This document shows positions 17,414-19,069 of a stretch of DNA of 19,069 nucleotides, piece after piece. The translations under genes were made by a program, and so were the position numbers. How positions within the stretch are numbered: position 1 is the stretch's first letter; every line of letters starts with the position of its first letter. This DNA is from JBDRGX01 sp043817485 [NCBI: bacterium] (GTDB lineage Bacteria; JBDRGX01), in contig JBDRGX010000084.1 in assembly GCA_043817485.1 (NCBI GenBank), positions 1 to 19,069 on the forward strand, read 5' to 3'. The notes beneath the pieces are model-generated. The model was not told where the DNA came from. It searched no databases and saw nothing but the letters and a program-made list of their open reading frames with translations.

Positions 17414-18039
17414 AAGAAGATATTCAAACTATATTTGCTAAAGATCCAGCAGCAAAAAATATTTTTGAAGTAATTTTTTGTTATGCTGGACTTCATGCTG
17501 TTTGGTCTCATCGCATTGCTCATTGGTTTTATATAAAAAAAAGATATACCATTGCTCGTGTAATTTCTCATATTAGTCGTGGTTTTACAGGAATTGAAAT
17601 ACATCCTGGTGCTGTTATTGGAAAAAGGTTTTTTATTGATCATGGAATGGGTGTTGTAATTGGAGAAACAACTGAAATTGGTGATGATGTTTTAATGTAT
17701 CAAGGTGTAGTTTTAGGAGGGACTTCTTTAGAAAAGAAAAAACGACATCCAACATTAGGAAATAATGTTATTGTTGGTGCTGGAGCCATAATTTTAGGTG
17801 CGATAATTATTGGTAATAATGCAAGAATAGGTGCTGGTTCAGTAGTAATTCATAATATTCCCGATAATTCTACAGCAATAGGTATTCCAGCAACTGTAAA
17901 AATAGGATCTTCAAAACAAAAAACGCAAATATTAGATCATGATAAATTACCAGATCCAGTATCTGATGCTATTCATTTTATTGTAGATGAGCAAAAAAAA
18001 TTAGAAGAAAGAATTAAAAAATTAGAAGCTCAAAAATAA
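17398..18039 (+). CDS. cysE: Serine O-acetyltransferase
   Basis: Transfers acetyl from acetyl-CoA to serine, the first step of cysteine synthesis. At 213 residues it is the short form of the family. An N-terminal helical part ([20 protein letters not shown]) is followed by a left-handed beta-helix of hexapeptide repeats ([44 protein letters not shown]). Catalytic residues are Glu67 (in IEIHP, Asp in E. coli) and His82 (in IDHGMG). The last 45 residues form a charged helix ([16 protein letters not shown] type). TTG at 17398 is the start: GAGGAG lies just upstream, and the frame overlaps the thiC end by 16 bases, implying translational coupling. Cysteine supplies sulfur for thiamine and for ThiC's cluster, which fits the pairing. 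No T-box or other cysteine-responsive leader is seen. Confidence 0.94.
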   Translation: MFESIKEDIQTIFAKDPAAKNIFEVIFCYAGLHAVWSHRIAHWFYIKKRYTIARVISHISRGFTGIEIHPGAVIGKRFFIDHGMGVVIGETTEIGDDVLMYQGVVLGGTSLEKKKRHPTLGNNVIVGAGAIILGAIIIGNNARIGAGSVVIHNIPDNSTAIGIPATVKIGSSKQKTQILDHDKLPDPVSDAIHFIVDEQKKLEERIKKLEAQK

Positions 18040-18054
18040 TATATTTAAATCAAA

Positions 18055-18090
18055 TTGCAATCAGAAATAAAATGTTATAAACTACCAAAT
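18055..18090. repeat. Dispersed intergenic repeat (copy C)
   Basis: Starts 16 bases after the cysE stop. TTGCAATCAGAAATAAAATG is identical to copy B, and AAATGTTATAAACTACCAAA differs from copies A and B at two positions. The following 100 bases (to about 18170) are AT-rich with further CGAAATTCGAA-type fragments. Nothing coding is seen. Confidence 0.65.
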
Positions 18091-18224
18091 TCGAAATATG
18101 AAATAATGAAAGAAAAAGGAAAATTTAAAGCACGAAATTCGAATTTGTTTTCTAAATTCCCGCATTAATATAACTATCCTAAAAAAAATCAATGTAAATA
18201 GAATATAAAATGTATGAACAGGGG

Positions 18225-18266
18225 CTTGTCTTTGTTCGTTGTTAGAGAATTACGGACAAAGATAAG
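18225..18266 (+). repeat. 14-bp stem with two G-U pairs
   Basis: CTTGTCTTTGTTCG (18225-18238) pairs with CGGACAAAGATAAG (18253-18266) across a 14-base loop. All 14 positions pair in a + strand RNA (two as G-U), but two would be A-C mismatches in a - strand RNA. It lies about 185 bases past cysE, and no T-run follows. Possibly a structured RNA or element remnant. Confidence 0.4.
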
Positions 18267-18318
18267 GGTTCAAGGAGAAGTGTTGGAAAATTATAGTCTT
18301 TGGTAATTCAATAGCAAT

Positions 18319-18367
18319 AGAGCACTAGAGCACCAGGAAGAAAGAGCACCAGTCCCCAGAACACCAG
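18319..18367. repeat. Short imperfect direct repeats of AGAGCACCAG
   Basis: AGAGCACTAG (18319), AGAGCACCAG (18327 and 18343) and AGAACACCAG (18358) form a small array of irregular spacing, richer in G+C than the surroundings. The spacing is too short and irregular for a CRISPR. Confidence 0.6.
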
Positions 18368-18573
18368 AGTAGATTTCATTTCTAATTTTCAATTTAATTT
18401 TTTTCATTGTTTCGGATTTTGAATTTGGTTTTATTATTAGAAGGTAATGACGATAAATAACAATTGAAAATGGGAAATAGGAAATGAGAAATGTAAAATT
18501 ATTGATTTTGGCAAATTATTTTTAATTTCTAATTTAATTTTGTTATCATTTTAAATTCAACTTAATATAAAAA

Positions 18574-18640
18574 TATCCCGTTAGGGATAACATATCGGTA
18601 GAAAAAAAATATTATCACATGATATAAATGCCGTAGGCAT
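18574..18640. repeat. Two hairpins of the GTTA-loop / GTAG repeat type
   Basis: TATCCC-GTTA-GGGATA (18574-18589) is followed by ACATATCGGTAGAAAAA, resembling the hairpin plus ATATTGGTAAAAACG module at 15473-15510 and its inverted copy at 5793-5825. ATGCC-GTA-GGCAT (18628-18640) follows, flanked by direct copies of CATGATATA. Confidence 0.6.
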
Positions 18641-18674
18641 GATATATAAAACAAAATTCGATCCCAATTTTTTA

Positions 18675-18998
18675 TAATGTCACCCCTTCGGGGTTAAAAT
18701 TGCTTATTTTTAATTATTTGCTATAATAATACCACCCCTTCGGGGTTAAAATTCCTTGTTTTCGGATGTTTTTGGTTTTTTTCATTTTTTGTATTAATCC
18801 CGAAGGGATGACATTATTGTAGCATATTTGTTGCACAGTTTCAATTAAACCCCGAAGGGGTGGCATTATTGTAGGGCTGGTATGTTTCTTATCCCCCGCT
18901 GGCGGGGGTGTCCGTTAGGACAGGGGTGGAATTTTTTAATAGCAAATAATACAGTAATTTTTGCTACAATAATACCACTTTTTCAGAGTTGGGATTAA
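18675..18998. repeat. Cluster of REP-like CCCCGAAGGGG units in both orientations
   Basis: Five more copies of the unit TTAA-ACCCC-GAA-GGGGT-GACATTATTGTAGCA: minus strand near 18675-18700 and 18719-18752, plus strand near 18793-18823 and 18844-18877, and a degenerate minus copy at 18962-18998. Some have compensating base changes in the stem (ATCCC with GGGAT at 18797-18809), so the hairpin rather than the sequence is conserved. Between the copies is AT-rich filler with no coding frame. Confidence 0.72.
18893..18922. repeat. Back-to-back GC-rich hairpins
   Basis: CCCCCGC-TG-GCGGGGG (18893-18908) abuts TGTCC-GTTA-GGACA (18909-18922). The first is the most G+C-rich stretch in the window. No T-run follows, so it is not an intrinsic terminator. 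It probably belongs to the repeat cluster around it. Confidence 0.65.
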
Positions 18999-19007
18999 CT
19001 GTTTTTC

Positions 19008-19035
19008 TTGACAAATGATAGAATATGGCAATAAT
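19008..19035 (+). promoter_or_regulatory. Promoter reading out of the right edge
   Basis: Perfect TTGACA (19008-19013), a 16-base spacer and AATAAT (19030-19035). The context GGCAATAAT resembles the rpoBC promoter's GTGCAATAAT. It probably serves a gene that begins just beyond the window. Confidence 0.58.
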
Positions 19036-19069
19036 TTGTATAAATTTTAAAAATAATTTAATAAAAAAA

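Noticed and set aside
2262-18039. Alternative genetic code with TGA as sense
   Set aside because: No gene ends in TGA, but the very long frames contain no in-frame TGA and use TGG for Trp, so TGA is simply rare.
18319-18367. CRISPR-like array of AGAGCACCAG
   Set aside because: Units are about 10 bases, overlapping or irregularly spaced, with no spacers and no cas genes.
18040-19069. Protein-coding gene at the right edge
   Set aside because: All frames are interrupted and the DNA is dominated by short repeats. Only an outward promoter is supported.

Overview
The window comes from a very AT-rich bacterium. Most genes run on A/T-ending codons, and promoters read as TTGACA with an AATAAT or TATTAT -10. 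The RNA polymerase beta and beta-prime subunits are encoded as one 2744-residue protein. Fused rpoB-rpoC is known from Helicobacter relatives and Wolbachia, but the neighbours here (polysaccharide genes on one side, thiC-cysE on the other, no ribosomal protein genes) do not point to either. The many short palindromic intergenic repeats suggest an environmental lineage. I do not assign a phylum. Stop codons are TAA or TAG throughout, the long reading frames lack in-frame TGA, and Trp is coded by TGG, so the standard code is used.

Layout. (1) 1-2068: the 3' part of a type IIG-like restriction-modification gene, richer in G+C than its neighbours. Between methylase motif I and the NPPY motif it carries an in-frame HUH/Y1 (IS200/REP-associated) transposase-like domain. 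This is the most unusual object in the window. (2) 2262-6853: a surface-polysaccharide cluster (flippase, GT2, GT4, FemAB/GNAT-like transferase), all on the + strand. (3) 6910-15329: a self-contained rpoBC unit with its own consensus promoter, a leader that folds as a terminator/anti-terminator pair, the fused gene, and a textbook intrinsic terminator. (4) 15330-16063: non-coding DNA packed with repeats and hairpins. (5) 16064-18039: a consensus promoter, thiC (broken by a one-base frameshift) and cysE overlapping it by 16 bases. (6) 18040-19069: about 1 kb of non-coding repeats ending in a promoter that points out of the window.

How the genes relate. The polysaccharide genes would build and export a glycan: GT2 and GT4 add sugars to a lipid-linked precursor, the flippase moves it across the membrane, and the FemAB-like protein adds an aminoacyl or acyl group to a cell-wall component. 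The polymerase is transcribed alone, and its level may be set by the leader attenuator. ThiC makes the pyrimidine of thiamine and CysE starts cysteine synthesis; cysteine supplies sulfur for both thiamine and ThiC's iron-sulfur cluster.

The intergenic DNA carries at least three dispersed repeat families. One is REP-like (CCCCGAAGGGG hairpin plus a TGACATTATTGTAG tail, about seven copies in both orientations). REP hairpins are the classic substrates of REP-associated tyrosine transposases, so the HUH domain in the left-edge gene and these repeats may be connected. That link is a hypothesis only.
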